Shown here piece by piece: positions 45,511 to 57,234 of a stretch of DNA of 64,000 nt (the first letter of the stretch is position 1; the number at the start of each line of letters is the position of its first letter). Position numbers and translations under genes: made by a program. The notes beneath the pieces are model-generated. The model was not told the DNA's origin. It worked only from the letters and a program-made list of their open reading frames with translations, and searched no databases. Source of the stretch: Branchiostoma floridae (taxonomy: Eukaryota; Chordata; Leptocardii; Amphioxiformes; Branchiostomatidae); the NCBI RefSeq assembly GCF_000003815.2, contig NC_049995.1, positions 11,982,957 to 12,046,956 on the forward strand, written 5' to 3'.

Positions 45511-46508
45511 CATACTTGTTGGAGAGTGACAAAACCTGCAAATGATTAGATTATAGGCCCCCTATCGACTTCCTTTGATACTGCAGCGTAGCTTCCAGTT
45601 TGGTTATCTCTTGTTTTGAACAAGCCATGACCACGACTTTTCGTTGTTAGACAGTTCTTGTGCCAAAAAAGAAGTCACATAAGTCTGGGCCCCCTAGCGG
45701 CTAGTTTTGGGAAAGCAGGGGCATTTTTTCGAAAGTTACCGAGGAGGATAACTAAAAAAAAGGAAAAATGGATTTTCATGATTTTTGGGTTGAATGTAGC
45801 TTGGACGATGATGTACAAAATGAAAGACTAATTATGCGAAATTGGAGTACGGCTGAGGATTCTATCATCGCAGTTGTTTCAATGCATCTCTTGTCCCGGA
45901 CATGATATGGTCTTGACGTTTAGGTGACATGCAGCTTTTGACGTCAGGGAAATGTGGGGTAGGTTTGAGCCTCCTAACTTTAAATTTTTGAACTGCAGGG
46001 GCGTTTTTGTCAAGACATTCCAAGGAGGATAGCTTAAGACAGAAACAACGGATTTCCATTGTTTTAGGCATACTAGTAGCTTAGGCAAAAATGTTCATAA
46101 TGATATACATGTTAGGGAAATGGGGACTTAATTGCATAATTAATGAGGAAACTGTATAATTTCATTGTTTTCCAAAACTAGATTTCAATAAATGTAAAAC
46201 ATGTAACTTATCATAGAAAGACATAAACATACCAAATATGCAATGAGGAACTGATTTGCATAATCTATGCAAAAATGACAAAACAACTTAATGATAATTG
46301 ATGGTAACTTTATACATGTGACATGTGCACGGTAGTCAATGATGATTATCACCATGCATAAACCATGTAAATGTGTAAGTCATTTGCATAAAATCTACAA
46401 AAGCTCTAGATATTTCATATTTCACCGAACTCTCTATTTTTTTTCTGTTTCCTTTATTGTAACACTTCTTTTATGGTTAAACTTTCGTAAACCTATCTTT
46501 TTCCACAG
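45410..46508. other. Non-coding stretch with an imperfect 280-bp duplication
   Basis: GCAGGGGCATTTTTTCGAAA, GAGGAGGATAACT, GGATTTTCATGATTTT and TAGCTTGGACGATGATG (45715-45810) recur as GCAGGGGCGTTTTTGTCAAG, AGGAGGATAGCTTAAG, GGATTTCCATTGTTTT and TAGCTTAGGCAAAAATG (45996-46095). I see no exon here. Confidence 0.55.
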
Positions 46509-49500
46509 AGCTCAGAAGTGTCGCCCAGGCGATACCCAGGTACTACAGATACCCAGCCGAAGGTAAGCTCGATGATTCTCGATTCTTTGTAGCAGATTAA
46601 AGCGACTTACTGACACACAGAAGTATCCCTCTGCCACATATGTATAATTATAACTTGCCATGGGGAGATTTGTGCCTTTCTATCACCCTTGATGTTAGTA
46701 ATACTAGTATGGTCTAGTATATTACTGCTTTATCGTCATAGTAATCGGAAGTATGCCAACATACAAACTAGGACGTACAGATATATGTTTTTGTATCATC
46801 TTCCGATCAAGAAATGTACTCGCTGTCTGTATGATTAAAGCATCTTTGTTTCCTATCCGACAGAAAAGATTGGACAGGCCCTAGATTATAAGATAAGTAA
46901 GTTGTCCTGACATGAAGAAGTTCAAGCTCATAGATTGGTTAATCAATGAGTATTGACCGCAATCAACTTTGTATATCCTATATTGCAGACGCAAGGAGGT
47001 ACTTTGATTTCATTAAAGAGAACGCGTCTACGGATTGGAGGAACCTGGCCTCTTACCTTGGAGTCGGGTGGGCAGACATCAAGAGAATAGAAGTCAGAAA
47101 GCCTGACGACAAGTCCCGCTGTATGGACATGTTGGAGCAGTGGCGGAGGCGGAACGGAAATGGAGCCACCGTGGAGGTTCTGATGCGGGCTCTGTTTAAA
47201 GCAGGGCAAAATGACACTCTGGAAGGTCTGCAGTATGAATATCCAGGTAATATCACTTGTTTTTTCTTCAGATTTCTGTTCCATCTTATGCCAAATGATT
47301 CTCTCTTGCTGATTTCCTTAACTCCTGAATGTTACATGACCTGAGTCTCCCCAAACTAGTCACAAAAGTCAGATTGTAAAGATGTTACATCTTCTTTGGT
47401 TCTTTGTGATCATCAAACAGGTTTGGTTTCATTGTGAAGGAAGAAATTTGTTCGTCTAGAAAGCGGTAAGATGATTTTCTACATATTTACAAGGACAAAA
47501 AACGTGTTACATTGATTGAGCATATTTAGTAATGAAAATGAACAAATAGCTTATTGTACTGTATAGCGTGCTATATTGTGAACAGTAGTAGCAGTCATAG
47601 TAGTAGTTTTGTTAACAATTTCTCAATTGACGTACTAACTAATTTGTACTCAACGGGTTGTGTTTACATTTTTCTATTTCCTTAATTAGTTTCCTACTTC
47701 ATTGTTAAGCTTGTGCTTCTGTGGTTATATAAACATTTTTTTCTTCAATCTAAACCTCTCTTTTTCACAGAGCTCAGAAGAGTTGTCCTGACGACATTTA
47801 CGGGCTACAGAGAGCCAATCGAGAAAGCCGAAGGTAAGCTTGATGAATATTGGTTCTTTGTAGCAGATCAAAACGACTTATTGTCACACAGACGTATCCC
47901 TCCGCCACATGTGTATGGCTTATCATAGAGATGGAATGTGTTAATGTAGAGGAACAAGATGTCAAATGGTACGTTCACATTCGGTATTGCGTACAAGTGT
48001 ATCATTGAAAAGCCAGTACTCATGAGCAGTAAGGGATCCCATATTCACTAATATTCTTTATACATAGCAATGATATAGCTATGTTTGCATTCATTGACAC
48101 ACCAAAAACTCCTGAGGTCCGTAAGAAAAGTCAAGTGCCACGTAATTTCAAATGTCATTTGATATTCTGCATTTCGTCCATGTTTTTTAATCACTGAAGC
48201 CATTACTTTTGGTGAATCTTTGTTAAATTGACTACATAAAACCTAATTTTGTTATTTGCGAAACACACATTGATTCAATTTTCGAATGAAAAAAAACTAT
48301 TCGTTTGTTTTCTACACATCTGTCTCAGGGCTGTCTTCCACAACAATTGATTTCCAACATCCGGAAATGGCGATGTTGTACGGCAAAGCTCGCCGCCGGC
48401 GCCATGATGGGTCGCAGCCTGTGTTCAGTTTACAAGTTCCGGTTGCGGGTCAGATCGGATCTGGGAAGACCTGCTTCATCAACAGGCTGGTGGGAGAAAC
48501 GCCAAGGCAGGACAAACCAATCGCAGATGAAATACCGATCGTTTCAGATGCTTCTCTTCCATACAGAAGAATGTATAAGTCACCAGGTTCGACAAGCTTG
48601 CCTATACCAAGGACATTAGAACGTCCTTGCCTATACGTTTTTTTGTTATTGGTGACATATTTTATTAAAAGTCGCCATGAAGTTTGATAAGAGACTCTCT
48701 TTCTTGTCGTACTTCAAGTCCTTTATGATTTGTTGCAGTAGACATAATTCAATGATTAATTATACATATCCATAGAGTCTTCTTCTGAATCTTCCCACAC
48801 ATAGAGGAAGCTTTTGGGCGACGATCGGTCATCCCCGGCGGTGTCAAGGGGGCTTCCAAGTCAATGCCAGGCACGGGTTTTATGAAGGATGAGCTAGGAA
48901 CGGCTAAATACCCACGGTTGACTTTCTTGGAACTCGGCAGCGAGGCAACTTACGGGATGCACCCACGTAACACCCATCGGGGAGTCTGCATTCTAGTCAT
49001 GTCTCTGCTGCAGAAGCTGGACCCTCCATCATATCTGAGTAAGGCATCTCGGAAGAAAGAAATACTTCCATGATCTGTACTGTAGTTTTTGTTGACAAAC
49101 ATGTTCTAAACATCTCTTTTCCAAGTTTGCACATGGGCTTATGATTTATTCCTCCAAAAAAATAACATATTCAACACCATAACTAACATTTTCTGTAATC
49201 ATTGTGCTGTTATAAAGACCTGGACCACTGGCTCTTCTCGATGCTGCAGCATCACACAAAGCCACGTACAGCTAGCGAGACTGAGCCGTCAAGCACATCA
49301 CCACCATTTGCCTCGCCTTCAACCACAATGCAGCCTTCAGTCCTTATTGTCCTCACTAATAAGGACAAGGTTTCCAAGGTAGAATTTAGTTCAATTTTTC
49401 AGATGACAAGTTTCATTCAACCGGTTTTGATGACTTTCCATAGTGTTACCTTTAGCATCAAACGAAACATCAGAAATGTGACGTCGATTTAGGTAAATGA

Positions 49501-51955
49501 TTTAAATCCGTCATTTTTGCTAATTTGATGAAGCAGCTCATTTTGGAACTGCATTGGCCAATTTTGTTTGAGGCTTATTATGAGATTGACGCACCATCAT
49601 GATTTTTGGTATGTCGCGCGATAGCTTAAGGTGTGAATTACATATATCATCTAAATTCTAGTAACATGTATGCAATGATTATTGATACTACTTATGCAAA
49701 TCATGAACTTATTTGCATTATCAAAGAGTGAATTTTATGAACACACTGTGTTCTATGCCATGACTATTGAAACAGGTGACATTTATGATTTAGAAAGAGC
49801 GGAACATAGATAGATGCAAATTATGCAAATCATCCATTACATTTCAATCCAAAGCAACACCAAGTTGAACACAGATCATGAGCTTACTTGTTGATATTAG
49901 AGATATCTTTATTCTACTGGAGCGCACATGCTAGTATTTTCAAGATTTCTTTCAAGGCTACCTGCAAAATTTGACTGGATCACTAATTCTAAATCACATT
50001 TCGTTTTTCACAGCAATACATCTCAAATTACAAAAGGAAAATACGCAGACACATCCGCGGAAAGGCCACTGGAAAGCTAGTTTTACCAGATATTTTCGCA
50101 GTGGATAACACTGATGAAAACCCACTTTCTGTACACGCCGTTCGAGAATACATCCGGAAAGTGGCAAGAGGCCTACCTCTTATGGGTGAGAGAATCCCGA
50201 ACACGTGGCTTCACCTCCGCTCCAAACTGACGACCAAGATCAAAAAGGGGGATGCAGTTTGGAAGTTCAAGGATGTCGCGAGGTTGGCTCGAGATCCTGA
50301 CATCAACATCACTGACAGGAGCACACTATCTAGGGTTCTGACCTTCCTCCACGATCGAGGTGACATCATCTTCCTTCGCGATTCCACTCTAGGTGGTGAC
50401 GTCACCCTGCAGCCTCCGCTGGTGGCTCTTGAGGTAAAATATGATGTTTCTGAATTGTGAAATCTTAGTTACAATATGGTGAATATTCTAATTCTTCGAC
50501 TAAGTCCATTCCCAGCTAGCTAGCTCCGTAGTTTGTTTTCTAAAGCGGTAACGTTTTTTTTTTATTTCATTCTTTTAAAGTGGTAACGATTATTTGTTAA
50601 CACTACAGTTGAAGCTAGAGTACTATTGGCTACCTGTACTACGTGGCATTGCGATCACTTGTTGGTGGTTACGATTGTTCTCTCTATTGACCTGGCTATT
50701 GAGTAACGCTCCTATCTAAATATTGACAACCATTTTCTTAAAGTCTCTTGAGAAGGTACTCATTACAGACAGGTTTTACTGTGCATTTATCTTCTGTATA
50801 TAATATAACTCAGGAACACCGTACTGCCTTGCAGTTTCAAGAGGTCTGTCCAAAGATGACCAAAGATAAGCGATGGTAAATCTCCAACTTAACTTGATGC
50901 TCATCAAGCTCTGCAGATCCTATATATACAAGTCCTAATTAATGTTAAAGCTTGCTCCAAAATAGATGTAACAATTGCAGTGCATGTTGCCTTTCTCTAC
51001 TATATTTTATGTCTAAGGAAATTCATAGCCTAAGATATGTTCCCGTTTGTTTGCTGAGAGTTCCAATAGATTCTGGCATAGTATTGTGGTAAAGTTGTGT
51101 CAGTTTAAACAATGAAAGATTTTAAGTAAATCCGCCATGTCATTGTGCTTGATTATCTGATGTAGTTACCTAACACACATTTGCCTTCCTCTTAGGTATG
51201 TCCACCTACCAAGGGAAGGGAAGTACCGGTGCAAACGGACCGACCTGGGCGTGGTGACGTCCTACCCGCTGAACGTGACCTACAAGATTGCGAACTGGTC
51301 CGAGTACAGCTGGCCACAGGGAGCCCGAGAATGGATGCCTGTGGGTCCGCTCTTCTCCATCCAGTGTGAGGACGTGAAGGTGTCTGTGGACATCCTACTG
51401 CCTCATGTGCTGCACCTAGCTGAAGGCTCAGGTAGGAAATAGAAACCATTTTTTAAATTGCCACCTTTAATGTGGTAATTTTAGCACGTTAGAACTTGGT
51501 TAGCTAGGGTAAAGTCTGACTACTTTCATTGATGATGTAAATCGCACAGTTAATATCTAATACAATGATGGCACTTGAAAGCTCAGAATTTCCCTACCAA
51601 ATGCTAAACCATCACTGTTTGCAATGTACTTCAGAAATCACAAGAGAGGACCTGCGTGTCATACACGTGGTGGGTGACTTCCAGGAGCTGCTGCTCGTTA
51701 CAGAACTCACCAACTCCCACGCGGTGACCAGGTTCAAGAAAGGGAGCGACTGGGGTTTGGTGGGAAGGACGGAAAAAGTATCCAATGTAGTTCGGAGCGG
51801 ATTACTGATGTCATTTCGCTCATTAGAGGACTCCGACCTTTCCCTACTGAAAGTGTACATCGTCTCCAACTGTAGGGCTGTGAAAGAGGTAGGGACTTTC
51901 CATTTCTATGTATCCACTTATACACACACACACACACACACGCACAGACACACAC

Positions 51956-52004
<49 letters not shown>

Positions 52005-54437
52005 CGTGCGTGCGTGTATACATATATATGTTCTCTTTAATAAGGCTGATTTCAAACATGTTGTTAGAGTAACTGTACTTGTCTCTTATGCATTATCTTA
52101 ACAATTAAATCATTTATTATCATTACGTTATTAATAAGTTTGTACTACACACATAGGCCACTGAGCGAGACGAGAAGAAATGGAAGTATGCACACTGTGA
52201 CACCACGCCCTGCCAGCTATACCGAGGTCGCAGATCCAGACACCTAGAGGGGAGGGTTACGGATGGTGAAGACATTCGGGTGAAGATACATCCACCGGTT
52301 TGTTGGCAATTTTTGTTTTATTCAGATCTGTCATCTAAATATATTGTGAAAAATGCTTAATTAGCTCTTTGCATACTTTGGATACAACAACGACCGCGCA
52401 CATAAAACTAGCCATACCCTTTTCCAAATAATGCATTCCATGGTCATATGTATCTTATGAAGGTTTGCAGTATTTGTTATTTGTGGCCTACTGTGCTATT
52501 TGTGTTCACATAAAGTTTATAATGTATATGCAATAAAGATTGAAGTAGCCACTTGACAACATATATTTGAAAATATTTTTTTAATGTATATTGGCTTGGT
52601 TGTATGCACATATTTCATGATCTAATTACAAATTTACATGCATATAGAAGGCATCTTGTTGTCTCTGGAAATTAGCTCCTTAAGTTTAACCCCACATCGT
52701 TAACGTTATTTTATCTGCGATTTATTTTCAGTTCCTTACGTTTGAGGACACGTTGGACACTGACAGATTTTACGCACCGTTCCGTGTTGAAGTTAGTCAA
52801 AACCTCTGGAGGGACACTACCGCGCGGCTACACTTGCAACTTCTCGAGGAGATCGACGATCACACAAAGGAGTCTGTTTCGGAGCTGATACTGGGTATGT
52901 TCAGTGCAAGAGAAAAATACAGATTGTAAATAAAGGACACATTCACCTGTATCAAATCTTGTAGAATTAGCCTGGCACTTACCGGTGGGTCATTAGAAGT
53001 CACTAACCGTGCCAGAGATACTTTACATAGGCTATAAAGACTGCCATTGTTCATGCTCCGTCATCAAAGATGACCTGATCAAACCAATCACCTAAACTAT
53101 ACGTGGCCGATAATGACGATAAAGACTCAAGCGTTTCTCTGGAAAAAATCACGATAATCCAAGTATAGGAAGAAAACCGTGCCTGAAAATCCATAACGTT
53201 CAGAGCAAATACCACCTTTATTCAGGCCGCTACAGGCGACAAGAGGGAACTGACAGTGGTCATTCGACACCAACAAAGCTGCAGGGGCCACCGTTGGATA
53301 CACCGACTACTTCAGGTACTATTAGAGACAAGACACAAATTGAGAGCGGTGTAGATCTTCCATAGCATCTAGAAGTACATGTACTATTATAGTGGCTCAA
53401 ACATATAGATAAAACAGTCTTTATTTTCTTGTACTTGTATACCCCAGGATAAAGTCAAGTAAGTGAAGTGTATTTGAATATTAATATCACTGCATGTACA
53501 TCTATTTACGCCACACGGCCCAACAAGTACAGCAAAAATCCAGAGGGTAAAAAACATAATTCATACAAATTACAAATCAAGATAAATTCATACAATTCTA
53601 AACACTTAAAAAATATGCAATTTCAACAAAGTTTGTCATGCGTATTGTGAAAGAAGGTAAAAAGTGGCAGTGCATGTACAAACTCAGTAAACTGTTGTGT
53701 CATTTATACATGAATGTCTGATCCAGTACCTTTTGTACACTCGTGTTGACGTACATGTAAGCCATCTTGACTAGCTGCATTCTATTTATGTTTATTCCAG
53801 TTAACATGGACGGCTATTTCGAAACTGTCGTCAATAACGTGAACTACAGGTGGGCTGACTTGGCTCGCAAACTGGGGTTCACACGAGGCGAAGTCAAAGC
53901 AATCGAAAATGACAACCTGCGATATCCTGGCCCTAAGGAAAAGTGCTGGGAAATGCTTGGAGTTTGGGAAAACAGAACCAAGAGCCAAGATCCTTTACAG
54001 GACCTGAAGCAGGCTCTGATAGACATTGGTCAGCGGCGGACAGCAAAGTCTTTGGGAGGTGTGTCTTCTATATTGTCACCATGCAGTACTAAAATTGTAA
54101 TCACGTAACATTCATCATCATCAATACAGACGGACAGTTGCCATCGGAATATACAGTTGTATGTACTCGATATCATCAAACAACATTTTTCTCTCTCAAT
54201 TTTCTATGATCGAAACTGTAAATAAGTGGCCAAGCTTTCTTATGAGAAAGAGCATGAAAATTGACCTTACTAATAATGAATAACAAAGAATGAATAAAGA
54301 AACTGGATATAATTCTCCAAAGGCTCAGACGATTCAGATAGCACCCAGCAATGGCATGATATGACATTCTACACGCATTTCTAATGTCGTCTTTTTTGAA
54401 AGGATTACATTGTGTTGTAGGTATGGCGTCTTCATAA
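46509..54437 (+). CDS. Large DD-ROC-COR-ZU5-UPA-DD protein (ROCO-type), 5' end uncertain
   Basis: Sixteen exons keep frame throughout: 46509-46562, 46864-46896, 46989-47246, 47771-47833, 48329-48586, 48805-49038, 49218-49378, 50014-50433, 50835-50875, 51196-51431, 51635-51888, 52157-52297, 52732-52894, 53226-53315, 53801-54058 and 54421-54437 (about 893 codons). Order: death domain 1 (WRNLASYLGVGWADIKRIE, CMDMLEQWRRRNGNGATVEV); a Ras-like ROC domain with P-loop GQIGSGKT, a degenerate G3 (LELGSEATY) and G4-like LTNKDKV; COR (IFAVDNTDENPLSVHAVREY, LPLMGERIPNTWLHL, LTFLHDRGDIIFL); ZU5 (GKYRCKRTDLGVVTSY, WMPVGPLFSIQCED, ILLPHVLHL); UPA (ELLLVTELTNSHAVTRFKKG, RSGLLMSF, VYIVSNC); death domain 2 (RWADLARKLGFTRGEVKAI). 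ZU5-UPA-DD is the tail of PIDD-type proteins; ROC-COR is that of LRRK/DAPK/MFHAS. No F-S autocleavage motif is visible. The first exon starts in phase 1, so a 5' exon is missing, or the TIR-DD gene continues here. The 48586 donor (GTTCGA) is weak. Confidence 0.8.
51922..52030. repeat. (CA)n(TA)n(TG)n microsatellite
   Basis: A CA run, a TA run and a TG/CG run lie in an intron of the ROCO gene. The two halves can pair, so the tract can form a hairpin. Confidence 0.95.
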
Positions 54438-54551
54438 GACAAAATACCAGTGAAGACGAGGAGGGGTTCGTTGAGCAGCTTGTTCATGAACTCCTTCGAT
54501 CCGGAAGGCTGCAGAAGTCTGACGTCTTCTACGACAAGCATAGCCTGAAAT
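53700..54551 (+). pseudogene. Inverted duplicate of the DD-TIR gene with a decayed TIR exon
   Basis: Sequence from CCAGTACCTTTTGT (about 53725) through the DD exon and its GTGTGTCTTC donor matches the minus-strand 29.75-29.3 kb region, introns included. At 54421-54551 a piece of the TIR exon remains (SEDEEGFVEQLVHELLRSGR and LQKSDVFYDKHSL). It lacks its N-terminal VFISHA strand in frame and stops soon after the box-2-like HSLKS. The DD exon is intact and is used as the last domain of the ROCO gene in the model above. The first 17 bases of the TIR relic then supply the stop codon. Confidence 0.75.
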
Positions 54552-56257
54552 CTGTAAAATGCAGGGTCAAGACTGGATAAACAAAAACATCTTCCCCAAC
54601 TGAGAAAACAAAAACTACCTCCTTTCAAAGAATATACGTTAAAGACCTAACCTTTGTAGCATTCCTGCAAATGTACTGAGCGTTTCCATGATCTTGTACG
54701 AGTGGATGGACCTTTCATATCAAATTACTCTTTTTCACCAGAAAATGAAACCAAAGCAATTTGAGCAGGTAGCACTAATAGCTGTTGTCCCAAACATCTT
54801 GATATACCGGTGTCATCTTATTGTAAGTTTTGAAGAACTTGTTTGAAAGTTGCTGTCATAAATAAGTGTTTGTAGATAAACAATGTCGATAAATTGCTAG
54901 CTTTGTATGGTGTTTTCAATTTATTTTTTTTACTTTATATTGCCATATTAATATTGTAAAATAAAACGATTTATGAATGAGTGTAGACGATTTAGCCAAT
55001 GTAAATTCCATATTAATTATATTCAAGGGAATTGATACCTAATCAATGACCAAAGACAGGAGCGGATGTATAACAATGGCCGTTTCTCTGTGAAGAATTT
55101 CATCGTGTTACTAAATTAATATGGCCAGATCATAAGATTTCTGTATACGTGTATCATAACAAAAATATGATACAAAGAATCTAATCATTTCATGGCCATT
55201 TCATTTTGTGTTCATTCGAAGGCCCTATCGCAACAAATGGCTAAACAATACAACTTCTCCTTGATGTTTCAAACTGTTCAGATGTCAGTGTCTACAAACA
55301 CTAAATGAAATGCAATATTTTATACCAAATGATTGACGAAAAGATTCAAGAGCTTTGAATTCTTCTAAACATTCCAGAAATAATGAGAAAAATGGAGTGT
55401 GCGGTGTTTTAATGCTCACATAGATATTTTTTATAGCCAATATATTCTCAAAGTAGATTGTACAGAATCCTTTTTAAGTTTTTGATTGTGGAACCATTTG
55501 GTGTGAAAAGTGTGGAAAATAGTGTGTTGTAAACTTAAGACCAGAGCAAATATGTGAACAACAATGAATTGATACAGCTGAGTTTTGAAACAAAAGGTAC
55601 ATTTGGATGACTTAGTCATGGCTTTGAAAAAGCCATTCCCCTTTGTCATATCAAATGTACAGAGATGTGTGCCTCTAGTACCTCTTGTTAACAATAGTTT
55701 TATAAGAAATTAATGTACATTTAAGATGACCAAAGCTTTATTTGCATCAAGTTTCACTTTATACAGATGTTCTTAGTGTTAGAAATCTGTTGAAAATACT
55801 TTACTTCATTGTGTGTATTCTGTAGCTTCCACATGCTAATGAGTTATGTCCGAACCCACACAGGTACATAACGTGATTACAACAAATTGCAGTTCAAGTA
55901 AATGTATGTAATGTATGTGATTTGTAAAATTGCTTCTCTTCAGAACTCAGCAACTAAAACAGTGAAACCTTCAACAGTACATGCATGGAGTTCTTACAAC
56001 AAACAATTGTACCATATTAAATGTTATACCAACTGTGTAGCTTTCAAACTGCTCTTTATTGTTTCACATTTACAGGGACCCAATTTTGTGGCAGGAACAG
56101 AAAGGAGGCATTTGCAGTGCATTTACTTTAAAGTTCCAAGTTGGATACCTGAGTTGAAACAGTAGTTCAGTATTAAGTAAGAATGAGCACATGGTTAATC
56201 AGTGTGTGGAGAGCAGTTACTAAGAAAACCGCCAATGTTCTTGCCAAGTCAGCATAT

Positions 56258-56478
56258 GGGGCCCCTACGCTGTGATTTGGATCCCCTTTGCTGTCAGTTG
56301 GGCCCCTACGCTATGCTTTGGGGCCCTATGCTGTGATTTGGATCCCCTTTGCTATGATTTGGGCCCCTAGGCTGTGATTTGGGCCCCTACAGTGTGATTT
56401 GGTCCCCTACACTGTGATTTGGGCCCATACGCTGTGACTTGGACACCTACACTGTGATTTGGGCTCATAAGCTGTGTT
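56258..56478. repeat. Minisatellite, unit about 19-20 bp
   Basis: Around eleven variants of GGGCCCCTACGCTGTGATTT are arranged head to tail. Some units have GGATCCCCTTTGCTGTGATT instead. Confidence 0.9.
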
Positions 56479-56839
56479 TTGACCAGCAAAGGAGCCCCTA
56501 CACTGAAAAATCCTGGTGAGAACACTGACCACTAACAACAAATACAGTGTCTGAATATTATCAGGGGGTTTTCTTCGAATAAAATTGCAAGCGGGAGCAT
56601 TACAAGATAGCAGAGAGACCAAGCTATGGGGGTGAGGGGTGGGGGTGGGTGAATGGTGTGGAAGGGGAGCTCCACAATGTGGGGAGTCAGAGAATTTTAA
56701 GTTGAAATGGGGTGTTGTAAATCTTCATGATGGATATATTTCAATCAGACATGACACAATTAAAGACTGTGGCCATACTGGATCTAGTAGCTTCCCTACA
56801 CGGCCATTACAAATATGCTCTTCCGCATTCCTTCAATGG

Positions 56840-57090
56840 TGTGCGCCTGCGCAGTAGCGACTGCCAATCCAAGATGGCGGCGGGCCATGACGACGTAAAT
56901 ATTTACTCGCGTATCTAGGAAGATCTTACGGCTTGTTGATTGGTAATAAAGCTGTCAAGCAGTACCGGCGCGGCCGCAGGGGGCGCCAAATTCAAATTTC
57001 CAATCTTCGAACTAAAGCGCTGAAGCGAAACAGCCGTGCCTAGTCAATCAGAATTTCATGCTGGTCAGGGGATCTGCTTCTCAAGGTAAG
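56840..57090 (+). promoter_or_regulatory. CpG-rich promoter-like region without a clear gene
   Basis: This contains GCGCCTGCGCAGTAGC (NRF-1-like), CCAATCCAAGATGGCGGC (CCAAT plus YY1-like), GGCGCGGCCGC, and possible first exons ATGGCGGCGGGCCATGACGA before GTAAAT and ATGCTGGTCAGGGGATCTGC before a GTAAGG donor at 57087. I find no matching downstream plus-strand exons, so a non-coding transcript or a distal gene is possible. Confidence 0.4.
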
Positions 57091-57234
57091 GGGTGCATGG
57101 TAACGGCATGGGGCAGTGTTCCTGTTACCCTTTTTTAGACAAAGCCCTGATGATGACAACATTCTTAAGAATATTCACAATGTCACAGTACAAATGAACA
57201 ATAACACTCCTGAGTAGAAAAATGTACATTTCAT

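Larger units (their letters stand above)
54552..57234. other. Intergenic
   Basis: AT-rich sequence with AATAAA at 54959-54964, which could end the ROCO transcript. A minisatellite lies at 56.26-56.48 kb and a CpG-rich promoter-like zone at 56.84-57.09 kb. No coding exon was recognised. Confidence 0.5.

Noticed and set aside
49560-49900. Cluster of ATGCAAAT octamers as a POU-factor enhancer
   Set aside because: The stretch is AT-rich and repetitive, similar to 46.1-46.4 kb; the motif count may simply reflect base composition.
54176-54628. 150-residue minus-strand ORF
   Set aside because: It runs antisense to the TIR relic. The plus-strand reading shows clear TIR similarity and the minus reading none.
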